From contig CM043943.1 of the NCBI GenBank assembly GCA_014529385.2, forward strand, positions 157,415,247 through 157,479,246: a stretch of 64,000 nucleotides of DNA, in the 5' to 3' direction. The translations under genes and the position numbers were made by a program. Numbering within the stretch: position 1 is the stretch's first letter; the number at the start of each line of letters is the position of its first letter. This document shows, one piece after another, positions 24,480 to 35,900 of this stretch. Source of the DNA: Adiantum capillus-veneris (lineage: Eukaryota; Streptophyta; Polypodiopsida; Polypodiales; Pteridaceae). The notes beneath the pieces are model-generated. The model saw only the letters and a list, made by a program, of their open reading frames with translations, was not told where the DNA came from and did not search any database.

Positions 24480-24502
24480 CCCCCCCCCCCCCCCCCCCCC
24501 CC
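24480..24502 (+). repeat. Homopolymer C23
   Basis: Twenty-three consecutive C. Such runs are unstable and hard to sequence; on the minus strand it is a G23 tract able to form G-quadruplexes. Confidence 0.9.
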
Positions 24503-24612
24503 TTGATGGACCCTCAGTCCCTAACTGATATGTATCCAACGCCCTCACGAACAGATGTAATGTTTTGTTTTGGTCCCATAGGTCATATCTGACCTCCGTG
24601 GACGATAATTCA

Positions 24613-24616
<4 letters not shown>

Positions 24617-24650
<34 letters not shown>

Positions 24651-24770
24651 GTATCTACCTAGCAGTGAACACAGCCCAAAAGCGTTGGATGAAGGAGTTG
24701 GTGACGGGTGGTAGGGAGGAGGGACCACAATCCCTCCCCCCATTGTGTATAGTATAGATAGATGGATAGA
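24617..24770. repeat. Third copy of the CT-tract cassette
   Basis: A CT run (24617-24645) is followed by GATGAAGGAG, GGTGGTAGGGA and ATGTATAG-like text that recurs, in the same order, after the CT run at 23503-23598 (23600-23695). The cassette therefore exists at least twice with this tail, and a CT tract plus HSP sequence makes a related third unit. Confidence 0.6.
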
Positions 24771-25059
24771 TTTGGGACTTTGAGAGCGCTTGACATGAGA
24801 GAACTTGAAGGTGTTATACTTTAAAACACTACTTGTTTAATTTTGCTAAGTTTTCATTGTTCAACATAATTTCTTGAATACTTAAAATTGAGAAGAAGTA
24901 ATAAGCATGGGCAGCTAGGGTCCTGGAGCTCGTTGCGTGAGCCGACGGCTTATGAAGATGCAGAGCAGGAGGCTCAAAGGTGTCGTGCGGTAGGGCAGGT
25001 GACTCTAGTGTGTGAGCCAATGTTGGCAATGGAAAGGACTTGCACCCTGGAGTAAATTT

Positions 25060-25094
25060 TCGTTGGTTTGGTAGTGATTGAGTACAGCTACGTG

Positions 25095-25141
<47 letters not shown>

Positions 25142-25345
25142 CCTCTTCGCCTGCCGGTTCACCTCCCGGCTTTCATTCCCTTCATCGTCCGTAGCTCTGC
25201 GCAAAACGCCCAGCCAGCCATATCAAAGCTGCAGGTTCGAGAGCAGAGAAAGGGGGTCGAGACTCTAGCCCTCTTCAAGAGAGCATTGCAGTAGGCCGCT
25301 AGGAGCATGGCCAGTGATTGCTCTGCACAACAGAGCCATCCCGCA

Positions 25346-25387
<42 letters not shown>

Positions 25388-25560
25388 CTCGCAGTGCATC
25401 AGGGCTGCGGGGGGGATGAAAGGTCCGAGAAGGTATGGAAGCAAGCCTGTTCAACTCCAGCTGCCCGTAGAAACTGGGAATATATACGTTCTGGCAACGC
25501 AGAGCTCCTCCTCTTGAATTGTGGGTAGCGGGGAAGGGCTACTTGCTGTTTGACCTGGCA
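25060..25560 (+). other. GC-richer patch with CT and GA tracts; possible promoter or 5' exon remnant
   Basis: CT run at 25098-25137 and GA run at 25352-25386. Between and after them the composition is gene-like. Two overlapping plus frames start at 25307 and 25314; the second gives GPRRYGSKPVQLQLPV before a stop. I do not recognise either product. The layout resembles the GA-flanked start of the TOR1-like gene, but nothing downstream continues it. Confidence 0.35.
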
Positions 25561-25739
25561 GTCCACCTTCTTTGCGCCTTGCTAGCATCGTGATTCGTAA
25601 GCCATGCTCCTGCTATAGAATTGCGGGCGTCGGGCAGCCACCAACGAGCCTCCTCTGGAAGCGCAGGCAGTATCTCAGACTTGCGGGCTCCGGCTTGCTA
25701 CCCTTTTACTAACGTGGAGGCCTTGCCTCTTGAGGAAGG

Positions 25740-25777
25740 GGTGGATGTCGCATTTGCAGCTAAATGCGACATCCACC
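25740..25777. repeat. Perfect 16-bp inverted repeat with 6-nt loop
   Basis: GGTGGATGTCGCATTT, loop GCAGCT, then the exact reverse complement. One further G:T pair extends it. It lies in a gene-free region. Confidence 0.9.
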
Positions 25778-26241
25778 TAGAGAATAGATAGCAATACAGA
25801 AGTAGCGCAAAACTAGAATTGGAGATCGACATTGGTTGCATCTTTTATTATAAATTTCCATTTCCTCTAACCTTTGTTCTTGAATTTATTTTTTACCTCT
25901 CTTTGTAATTACTTAACCATGCTCACACTAAGAGAGACACCATTCAAGTAAAGAATCAAAGATAGAACATTCTTTGTGGAAATTTATGACCTTCTCTATT
26001 ATGCACATAGGCCTATACATCATCACTCTAGTAAGTGATGATGTGGGTTCCCTCTCTTCTCTCTCCCATTTGGGCAAAGACCCATGAGCCCTTGTTTATA
26101 CTTTCCATTAATTGTGTAATATCTCTAAATTGGGTTCACAAGTTTCAATCTCACATGTGAGAAATGAACAAGATAATGTTTTTCACACTATCGTCAACTC
26201 TCTCTCCTTCCCTGTCAATGTGTACCCTCCCTTATGCTTAT
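25778..26241. other. Interval without a recognisable gene
   Basis: AT-rich; no repeat or frame of note before the duplication at 26242. Confidence 0.35.
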
Positions 26242-26505
26242 ATTCAAGACTCTTCTTTCCCATTCTCCAGCTATTGACTTGGTAGGTTATGATTGCTGCA
26301 TGTTGCCCGACTGCGAACATGGTACGATCGAACGGCATATACTTTGGCTGATGACTTGGTGAGGATTGAACATATTCAGGACTCTTCTTCCCCATTCTCC
26401 AGCTATTGACTTGGTAGGTTATGATTGCTGCATGTTGCCCGACTGCGAACATGGTACGATCGAACGGCATATACTTTGGCTGCTGACTTGGTGAGGATCG
26501 AACAT
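26242..26505. repeat. Near-identical tandem duplication, 132-bp unit
   Basis: Two adjacent copies start ATTCAAGACTC (26242) and ATTCAGGACTC (26374) and differ at only a few bases. 132 is divisible by three, so the minus frame 26581-26183 stays open through both copies, giving a repeated 44-residue block (HQPKYMPFDRTMFAVGQ). I do not recognise the protein. Confidence 0.9.
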
Positions 26506-26586
26506 GTCTAATGCATGCTAAGTTGGCAAGGTTTGGTTGGCCAACGCTATAGAAGATTACAACAATTGACATGTCGAACATTCAGT

Positions 26587-26810
26587 AGTTGCACTGCATA
26601 ATTATAGCAAGGAACTCCAACCTAGATGACCTAAATTGGTTGTCCCACGACCCCTAACTTTGATCCTAACCGCACCTAATTACAGCAGTTGCACTGCTAT
26701 AATTCTGCAATTGCATTGCAGAATTATAGCAAGGAACTCCAACATGTTAGATGGCCTAGATTGACCGTCCCCCGACCCCCCCTGACTTTGATCCTAACCG
26801 CACCTACCTT
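26587..26810. repeat. Diverged tandem duplication with an internal 16-bp palindrome
   Basis: Copies of about 95-100 bp begin GTTGCACTGCA (26587) and ATTGCATTGCA (26710). They share AATTATAGCAAGGAACTCC and end GATCCTAACCGCACCTA. At 26695-26731 the arms TGCTATAATTCTGCAA and its reverse complement surround a 5-nt loop. Confidence 0.8.
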
Positions 26811-26814
26811 CTTT

Positions 26815-28485
26815 GTGAGGCCTCAAGGAGGAAACTTATCTGTTGTGGATGATATCAAGCTCTTCCCACAAGAAGTTGCAATAATTATACCAATTATATC
26901 CATACTAAGCTTTCCTTTCATGCCCTTAAGTGGTGGAGGAGCTCCAAGAGTCCATCTACAATTAGCAACACTTTCTACTTCTCTTCTCTTGCCTTCACTC
27001 TACAATCTTAGATAGTCAAGAAACAGACACCACATCTAGCACCGGAACACCCTGGTCTTGGGATGACCTAAATTTATACTTGTAGCTAGTAATTTGCTAC
27101 CACTTCCTCCTATCCCAATCTTCATCAATATCAACCTCATTTGCCCAACCTATATCTACCTCATTTGCCCAACCAAAAAACACAAAACCACCTATTTGAT
27201 CCCATGTGAGACCTTCCTCCCATAAGCTACAATCTTTCCTACCTAACCTAACTTTAAAAAACGATACCAACTTGGAATCATTACCTCCAAACATTTCTTT
27301 TCTAACTTGAATTCCATTGAGTAATACAAATATTACATTTTCAAGTTAATTTACTATCCAATCATTTCTATAATCTTTCGCTTTGATTTTGAAAATATAT
27401 TAGCATAAATCCAAAGATTACATTCTTACTTATAGTCCCCTTGTACCTCACCCTCTGTCATACTCCAAAGGTTTTTTGGCCAAACCTCATGAGACCATAA
27501 AGATAAAAATCCAAGCGTAAAAATAATATGTCAAGATACATCTCCCAAGAGTCATATCAAAATATAACATCTAATATATCTAATATAAGCTGATTGTGCT
27601 CTCGGGTGGTCACTTTTCAAAATATGTATCATATCACACGAGTTAAATGAAGAAGATTATTAGTAGTCCAAAATATATCTCTTTATGAATGAATACATTA
27701 GAGGGAGTGGATTTCTTAAATAAGCCCACAATGTAAATGTAATATGCAAATGGAGGTATTAATCTCTTGAATGCACGCGATATAGGAAGTTTTAGATGAG
27801 TGACTCCTCTGGGGGTGGGCAATAAAAACTAAACCCACAACCTACACCTTTGCTTTATTCATAGTAACTCTTGGAGTTGATCATAATGAAAACGTATAAT
27901 TCCTCACGACCTACAACTTACCTTTTGAAAGGCGCTTAGCCTTAATTTTCAAAGAGAAACTACTCAATTTGAACTTTTTGAGTTTTCCTAATTAAAAAAC
28001 CCTTTTCAAATCAGCCTTACAATGAGTTTCTTGACAGAATCACTTCTTGTACCCCTCCAGATTCAATCGCTTACTTGCAAAAACACCATGTTGTACACCC
28101 CTTTAGTTTCTTAAATGGAGAATGCCTTGAGCTCCTAAAACCACAAACAGTGTGATATCTCTCCACAAACTTTGGTTACCATCCTTAGCTTGTATAAGCC
28201 TTTGCCAAAGAGATTGCATTCATGCCCTGATGAGAGAGAGACTTGAGGTTGAAACACATTGGCAAATTTGCCTATGACAATCTCTTCTACCCTTTTGTCA
28301 TTGTCTTGATTTCCCCTTTTGAGCTTCTAAAGGCCATATTGACCTATGAGACCAAAGAGTTTAATCATGGGGAATCTGAAACAAAATCTGGATAAAAAGG
28401 AAAGAAACTAACTAAACAGAAACAATACTAGAGTCGTAAAAGGTGGGTATCAAGAGCCTGAGAGGTAGATATACATAAAGTGTAT
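26815..28485. other. Interval without a recognisable gene
   Basis: Mostly AT-rich. Minus frame 27294-27097 contains an 8-residue duplication (GWANEVDI twice) from a 24-bp DNA repeat; no homologue recognised. The LINE at 28490 would continue this way, but I see no reverse-transcriptase motif. Confidence 0.35.
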
Positions 28486-28489
28486 ATCG

Positions 28490-29920
28490 CTAAGTCTCCA
28501 ATAGATAGAGGCCAAGACATCTCTGATCATGGTATCTCATAACTCTAGATAGAAGCTCAAAACCCTCTTTAGTGAAAGTAGCCGCATATCCCATAGTATG
28601 ATGTACAATGGCATATATGGTGAAGCTCTGACTCTGGCTCTCCCTTACACAGCTGAGACAACCTAGCCTTAGTTGAAATGCTTCAATATCGACCAATCTC
28701 CAACTGATGTAATGATGTCCGAATTTGTCCAATAGCACATCTTAATCCGTGGTACAAGTGAGTGTCCAAGTAGGCAGGCCTAGATAAGAACCCATTCTCT
28801 TTGAGCTAGAGAAAATGCTCTCTATATGTAGTCATCTTTGCATGAAATCTACCCTCCTATAGTAGCTCGTATGCTATTTTGCACCATCATTGAGCATGAG
28901 CTGAGCGGATGGACAGAAAGAGAGGGCTTTCGAGTGCCAAGCCAAGCTGGTTTCAACAGGGTTTCTCTACCTACGATGATATCTGTGTGAGCAATGTGTA
29001 TCATCAGTTGTAACTCCTCCATGTAAAGTACAGCCACTCCGCCGGACCCTCGTTCCCTACATCTTGATCTTGTCTCATGTCTATTGGCTGACTCCCATCT
29101 ATATCCACTAACATGTGGTAAACTCTGTCCAAGTGTCTGATGCATCTCCGAGTAAAATACAATGTCCCTCCCAGTGAAGCCATCCTCAAAGGCTCCTACA
29201 TCCAATCTTAGAGACCCATTGCAAGTCCAAGCAACAATGTTGAGGCCTTGCACCGTCATGTGGTACATCTCTCCATAATCACAATGCGGTCGTCTCTATA
29301 GAAAGCCACCTTCCCCTTCTCGCTTGCTGCCTTGATCTCTGGCATGACCTCCATCATGTGTGGTAGTTATACCCAGTAAGATCATCTCCTAAAAAGACAC
29401 CTATCTTGTTTTTCAAGAACTCCTCCTTTGCTTCCATTGAGGGGAAACGCAAAAGTAGTACCCTTTCTTTGACCGAGGATGTGCCTATATCTGCCTTCTT
29501 CTTTCCCACCCTCCATGCTTTGGTATTTGTGGACTGTCACCTCCATCATTGTCATAAGCTCCTTAACTTCCTCATCCACATTATCACGGTCTTTAATATC
29601 ATATATTTGTACATGCATGGATCATGTCTTCCTTTGTTCCTCTTCCAATGTCATGGTAATAATAGTTGGGGTGAATCTATGCTCCTTGGTCTTCTCTTTC
29701 TTGGCCACTTCAATCCACTTCTCAACCTCCTCTCTTGCCTCTTGCTTGAGGTTCTGCTTGACACCTTTGCCCCATCCGATCTTCTACGCATCGAGCTTCT
29801 TCTCAATGCTCCCTGTGATCTCCTTGGTGATCTCTTTTTTGATGGCCTTCTTGTCATAAGGGTAGCAATAATGCCTTCCAGAGAAGGGATTCTCTCTTGA
29901 AGATTTTATTTCTCCTCTTT
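28490..29920 (-). pseudogene. L1-type LINE: ORF1 plus endonuclease N-terminus, decayed
   Basis: Read on the minus strand from about 29870. A charged coiled-coil stretch (KKAIKKEITKEITGSIEKKL, then EKWIEVAKKEKTKE) is broken by a TAG. Next come the ORF1 C-terminal motifs LLLRFPSMEAKEEFL and GDDLTGYN, then IKAASEKGKVAFYRDDRIVI. This leads within about 40 bp into an endonuclease/exonuclease-like start (NIVAWTCNGSLRLDVGA, DIVFYSEMHQ, GSGGVAVLY) at 29268-28849, with a further piece at 28738-28490. Several frameshifts and stops. RT is missing, so the copy is 3' truncated or interrupted. Confidence 0.6.
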
Positions 29921-30092
29921 ACCTCTCCTTTTGCTCGCAAAAAAATAAGTATTTTTGACTCTCCATTCTTCTTCCATCTCCTTCTTCCAAGTTTTCATTT
30001 AAATCTCCAATGTCAAAATGCGCCTATTCGTGAGAGGAAATCGCTTTGCTAGCCATTAAAGTGAGTGGGAAAGGCTTTCTCCTTTCTCAATT

Positions 30093-30100
30093 TAGAGAGA

Positions 30101-30135
<35 letters not shown>
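30093..30135. repeat. (GA)n microsatellite
   Basis: GA run with GAGGGA interruptions, about 170 bp upstream of the LINE ORF1 remnant on the minus strand. Confidence 0.85.
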
Positions 30136-30138
<3 letters not shown>

Positions 30139-30139
30139 G

Positions 30140-30440
30140 AGAGACCCTAAAAGCAATAAGAAAACACAAACCAACCCCAAAAAAAAAAAAAAAAAAGCGA
30201 CACTTCTGAAACTTTGAAAAGAGAGCGACGAAACCTTTAAAAATGATGGCAAAAGCAAAAGAAAACAGCAAAAAACAGGTTCAAAACCTTAAAATAGCAT
30301 AAAGTAATGAACCCTAAAAAAACAGCAAAAAACAATTTCAAAACCCTTAAAACAGCAAAAAAGAGTTTCAAAACCCTAAAAAGACAAAACAGTGACAAAA
30401 CCCTAAAAACAATAAGAAAAGTGACGGCAAAACCCTACAA
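30140..30440 (+). repeat. Telobox-rich imperfect repeats
   Basis: A motif of about 30 bp (CAGCAAAAAACAGTTTCAAAACCCTAAA, degenerate) recurs several times. ACCCTAAA-type telomere-like boxes occur at least four times, alongside A-rich spacers. Low coding potential. Confidence 0.65.
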
Positions 30441-30599
30441 AACAGTGTGGAGAGAGAGCCAAAACCATGATATGGATGTATAGAGAGAGAGGTGATGGCA
30501 TAGTTGATAGCTTAGATCCAACATAAATAGCGAGAAATGATGGCATAGGTGCAGACAGAGCAGTACACATGAGCAACAAATACTGTTAACTGTTCTCTA

Positions 30600-31579
30600 A
30601 CATTTGCACCTATTCTGTCATGACCACAGTAACAACTTTCATCCTTTCTGCACAATCCTGTCACACTCACTTCCAGAAAGCAGAGAGTGTAAACAAATAT
30701 ACAAGTCTAAGACTCAAAAGCCAATCATCTGTTGCAGGCTCAAACCGTTGTCCAAGCAACACACAAGCTTTTCACAAAAGAAAGGTATATTTCCACCAAT
30801 AAAACAGTTGAGGACCCGCCATGTAGAGGGTAGATGTCGTCCTCTCGCAAATCATTAACAGGCCACTCCCGCTTTAAAGTCTAGTTCTGGTGAACTCAAC
30901 AGTTGAACGTGGTACTTGACAAAACTTGGGTTTAGCAATCTAAGCAGAAAACTCAAAGGTGCCTTCTTCCTTTAAAAAACCACAAAATAGACGCCATTAA
31001 ATATAATGTTATATCTACACACCCAACACAATCATTTTGACCATTAGTTTTAATTCCAGTGGTAGATACATAGCTATCTACCAGTACCAACCTCAAAAGG
31101 AGTATTACATTTGTTCAAAAGGGCCCCGCTTTCTCAGAACAAATCACATCCTGCTGTGACATGTATGCTTAAAGCACATAAGAGACAAGGATTCACGTCA
31201 AGGCCATGAAAAATGCGGTGTAATGAAGATATTCCGATTCAGAACAGGCCCTTTACAGAATACAATATTTCTTAGTATAACTCTTCTTGCCTGATAGACT
31301 GCCGATTTTAGTCAATTCAAGAGAGTGATGAAAGAGATGAATACAAGAAGTTATAAGCCATAGGCGAAGCTGATTAACTGGAAAGCAGGAGTTGTTCTTC
31401 ACAGCCGCCCTAGCAACCCCAGAAACATGGAAATTAACCTCTGGATAAAGGGACCTACTAGCATCCTTGGGGATGGAAGTCCACACCGAAAAACGACATG
31501 AGTGATTCAGAAAGAGCCACCACATGATGTGATTTACAAAGACCTTCACAAGACTACTTGTCAATTGTGTATCCAAGTT
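30600..31579. other. 3' flank of RPL13, no gene recognised
   Basis: Probable 3' UTR and intergenic sequence. Minus frame 31576-31253 starts just past the RPL13 stop and has no family resemblance. Confidence 0.4.
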
Positions 31580-32912
31580 TTATTTCTCAATGAGAATTCT
31601 TTTGTCTGCGATAGGAAGTGGTACCGGCTTTTGAGCTGCATGCGGATGTTCAGAACCTTTGTAAACTTTCAGGTGAGTGAATAACTGCCTTCCCAACTGC
31701 CATATCCAAACAAGACCGATTATATATCAGACTCTTACAGAATCCTTTTACAGCAAAACCATTGTCAAAGCACGCAATGTTATTTCAAAGAGAACTCTGT
31801 TAACTATATTTGCAGTCAATCTAAAAATGATGTCCTAGATGAGAATATTTGGCAAGTATGTAGAGTTGTGTCGCTAGAAGTCCTGAAAAGACGACCACTA
31901 GCCTCATTTGATGTTTACAAGAAAATGAAGTGCAGTGCGCAAAGACATTCCTCAGAGAAGGCACCAAAAACTTACTCTTAAGTACAGACAACCTCCTAGT
32001 TCTTTCATATTCTAAACAAGCCACTCATAATCCTACATATTGTGACAAACATCGGCTTGAACATCAGGTCAGCAATCGATAAGTATATAGTTTTGTTGCA
32101 TGCAGTAGAGGAGAGACCTGCAAATAAGCAAAACAGCTCGAGCAGTAGTAGGCATACCCGGCCTTTAGGCAGCATGCCTCGAACAGCATGTTCCACAATC
32201 CTTTCAGGGATTCGTTGCTGCAGTTGATCAAACGTTTCTACCTTCATACCTCCTGGTCTTCCAGAATGCCTTTTATAGAGTTTTTGACTTCGTTTCTTCC
32301 CAGTCACAGCCACTTTCTCTGCATTTACCTTCACAGCAGAATACAAGACATCTGTCATCTGTATTTCATGATTAGATAAAATTAATCTCCCCTAAACCCA
32401 TCCCTGAAGTGAACTTCCTCTTTGAAAGAAGCATCCTTATCGTATGATGGGGGAGAGAGAAAGGCATGAAGAGAGGTGCCCAGTGTATGGCATGTCAAAA
32501 GAAGCACTATGACACCCTCCCAGCCCCGCTTTTACAGATATCCTATCATAGAGGTTTCTAGTTGACAAAATACTAAGAGCTGGTAAGTGGAAATGACGTG
32601 AATCAAGAACTGAGAGCCACACACGGGCACACATAACACACACCATTAAAACCACATAAATTGCCAAACACGGTAACATGCACTTGACTTGTTTTGAAAA
32701 TATTTCACTCCGAGAGAACTTACCACAATCACAAAGGCACCCATGTCAACACTTGGGGTGTAAGTGGCAAGGTTTTTTCCACGGATATGGATAGCGATAG
32801 TCGAAGCCATTCTGCCAAGCCTCTTGTCTGCAGCGTCAACAATGTACCATGTCTTTTCAGAATTCAGGTGATCTGCAGCTTTAGGATACCATGTTTTACG
32901 ATTCCAAATATC
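31580..32912 (-). CDS. RPL13: RPL13 exons 2-4 (mature uL13 domain)
   Basis: Exon 2 is 32912-32724 (acceptor CCCTCAG^GAT, donor GTG^GTAAGT). Exon 3 is 32328-32158 (acceptor GTGAAG^GTA, donor CGG^GTATGC). Exon 4 is 31696-31580 (acceptor GGCAG^TTG, stop TAA at 31582-31580). Together they encode the whole conserved ribosomal L13 domain, but no start codon or transit peptide; those are supplied by the exon at 51688-51918. Confidence 0.93.
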
Positions 32913-35900
32913 CTGAGGGCAAAAAAAGAAGGGTTAGGACCACAAGCCCAAGAAGAACCACATAATTTCCTAAGTCAGCCGTCACAATTTGTGCATACAT
33001 AACATCACTTTCTGCTATTGCTTTTGTTAATGTTGTATTTTCATGATGTCCACAGGATATAGGCTGGATTCGGACTAAAAGGTGCAGCAATCTTGGGCCA
33101 TATTCGAGCTTCGACTCTCCCAGTTCACAAATGGTGGAGGAAGGTTAATGCAACAAACTTCACAACTATTGTATCAGCGAATCACAGCTGCTGCAGAAGA
33201 GCTACAATTTGGGGGGGGGGGATTCTGCAATGGGTCCGGAAACCTAATGCCTTTTTGCTGCCAAACACGTGCGAGCCACCACAGTAGCATGCCCCTTTCC
33301 AAAAAGGGCGGTAGACTTTACTTTAAACCTTGATTTAGCTTTCACCCATTATTAGTCGTCTATTATACCTGTACTTTCAAGACACAACAAAGGGGAGAGG
33401 GATACAGGCTGCTAGATTGCACCTGTATGAGTAGACAGACACCAGATTGGCCCCTAACTTAGGCGCCCCTTTCGGTATTTCTTTATTGTTCAAAAGAGGG
33501 AATAAACGTTGTGGTTCCCTACAAGCTGCCCCGCACAAACTCGGCTGAATTTCCACTGTTCCAGCCCGATTTCGGCAACATAACTGTACTAGAATCCTTC
33601 ACGGTCAATATTCCCACACATTAAATGACTTTCCCGACGCATACGGGCACTTTGCAAAACCTGGCGAGAATCTGCAGCACGCTGAATTCTCTGTTTTCAG
33701 CCCTGAAAATGCGCCAGATCACCTGTACAGCAGTCCCCTTGCGTCCCCGAACCTCCTGGGGGTATTAGGGTCCGTTTAGGGCCAAAACCCTAAACCTGCA
33801 AAAATACACAGCAGGCTGTAATTCACTGTTTTGGGCTCCATTTCGCGTGCCGGTCGCATCCATAGCAAGTCCTCGAGCTCCCGCACCTGTAGGGCTACTT
33901 GCCCTTTGAATCCGACGAGATTTCTGGCGTGAAACCTCTCCGAATTCACCTGTACCTGCGGGGGGGATTAGCCGCTAGCTAATCCAGTACCTGTACAAGA
34001 GGCTCTTGCCTCGGCAATCGCGCATGAACCCACACAACTGTACATTGGTCAAATGAAGAGCCCACTAGAGGGGCATAACATATTGCCAAAGGGGAGAGAG
34101 AGGGCAGTGCGTAGCGTGCAGGGCATCACTCCTGGCACCGCACTGTGCATAAGAGGGAAAGCAAGCACTCCATAGCTCTTAACCTATGACAAAACTGAAA
34201 ATGAGGCTCTCCCCCTCCTAAATTCAGCGCCACTTCTTGTTGCACGAGGCAAGTGCACCAGAATGTGCCACTTGGCACATTTACAAGCATTTTCCCGTTT
34301 CGGGGTTGCCGCCTAAAAATCTCCCAACCGGCTGCCCAGTTGACTTCACGGCAGAGTAAGAAAATGTTCCCCTTGTCATTCCGGAGGTAATGACGTCAAC
34401 ACATTTTCAGGTCCCAAAATAGCAATTCCCTAAAATTTAGGAGATGCTACCATTGTATCTTTCTAGGTCATCCGACCCTCTTTGTACACTGCGGCCACAT
34501 CCAGAACTGAAATGTAGCCTCTGTAGCAAAGGATTCCACTTTGGCTAGTCAATGACCCCACTTGGCTAACCATAGTCCTTGTCCAACCTTAGTGCTCTCT
34601 TGCCTCAGGCCTCGACTCCCTCTGGACAGTTCCACACTAGCTATGCAATGCAGGGCAGTTAGATTTCCCGAGGGGTGTTTCCAAAAAGTGAAAGTAAATA
34701 GATAATAAGAAAGAAATCAACAAAAAGGATAGATAGTAGTCACACGCTGGTGACACAAAGCCCTCAGGCTGCAGCATATACAGCTCCTCATCCAAGTCAC
34801 CATGTAAGAAAGCAGTGATCACATCCATTTGATCAAGCTCCAAATCCAAGATAGCACATAGAGCAAACAACACACGGAGAGTAGACATCTTCACTACAGG
34901 TGAGAAGATTTCTGGAAGTCAATGCCTTCCTTCTATGCCTTCCTCCCTTGGCAACTAAACGCGCTTTGTATTTGGGTTTGTCATCAACACATTTGATCTT
35001 ATAAACCCACTTGTTAGGAATAGCTTTCCTACCTTTGGGCAAATGCACAAGCTCCCATGTATTATTTGCATACAGTGATTGCATCTCAGATTTCATAGCA
35101 AGCTCCCACTTACTTCTGTCGTCACAAGACTGGGCCTCTTTGTATGTAAGAGGCTCTCCCTCATCAGTCAACAAAACACAATCCAAAGATGGCTGAAACC
35201 TCTCTGGTTGACGTCTCTGACGTGTAGATCTCCTCACCCAATGATCTACATTTTCCGGTAAAGGGTCTACATCCTCAGGAACGATTCCATTATCATTTAG
35301 CAGCTGATTTTCAGCATTTATACCCTGCTGTAAATCATTTTCAGCCTGCTGGTCATTGTGTTCTACCCCATTTTGTGCATCTATTTGTTGTCCATTCTCT
35401 TCTGGCTGTTGCACAAATGGTTGCTGCTCATTTTCAACATCAATAGGCACCATATTTTCAGCCAAGGAAAGCTTTATGGCTGGCTGGTCATTATGAAATT
35501 TGACCCTCTTTTTATCATGGTCTACATGTGTAGCATTTTGGAGCAATTTAGCCTCATTAAATACTACATCTCGGCTACATACAACCTTCCTGTAATCAGG
35601 TAGCCATACTCTGTAACCCATCTCACCCTCATCTCTATAACCCATGAAGATGCCTCTAATGGATTTCATGTCTAGCTTAGTCCTCTGATCTACAGACACA
35701 TGCACAAATGCCTCGCAACCAAAAACACGCAAATGGTCATATGAAGCAGGTTTGCCAGACCAAACCTCTTCGGGGATGCCATTGTCCAAAGCACGATTTG
35801 GAGAACAGTTGCATACATGAACTACAGTTTTCAAAGCCTCTCCCCAAAATTCTTGCGAAAGATTAGCTGTGGACAACATGCAACGTATCCTCTCACAAAT

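Noticed and set aside
33170-33290. Candidate RPL13 first exon just upstream of exon 2 (minus strand, starts at an ATG near 33289)
   Set aside because: It is a short frame with a C11 run and stops, shows no similarity to the uL13c N-terminus and has no matching donor. The exon at 51688-51918 supplies the expected residues before DIWN in the right phase.
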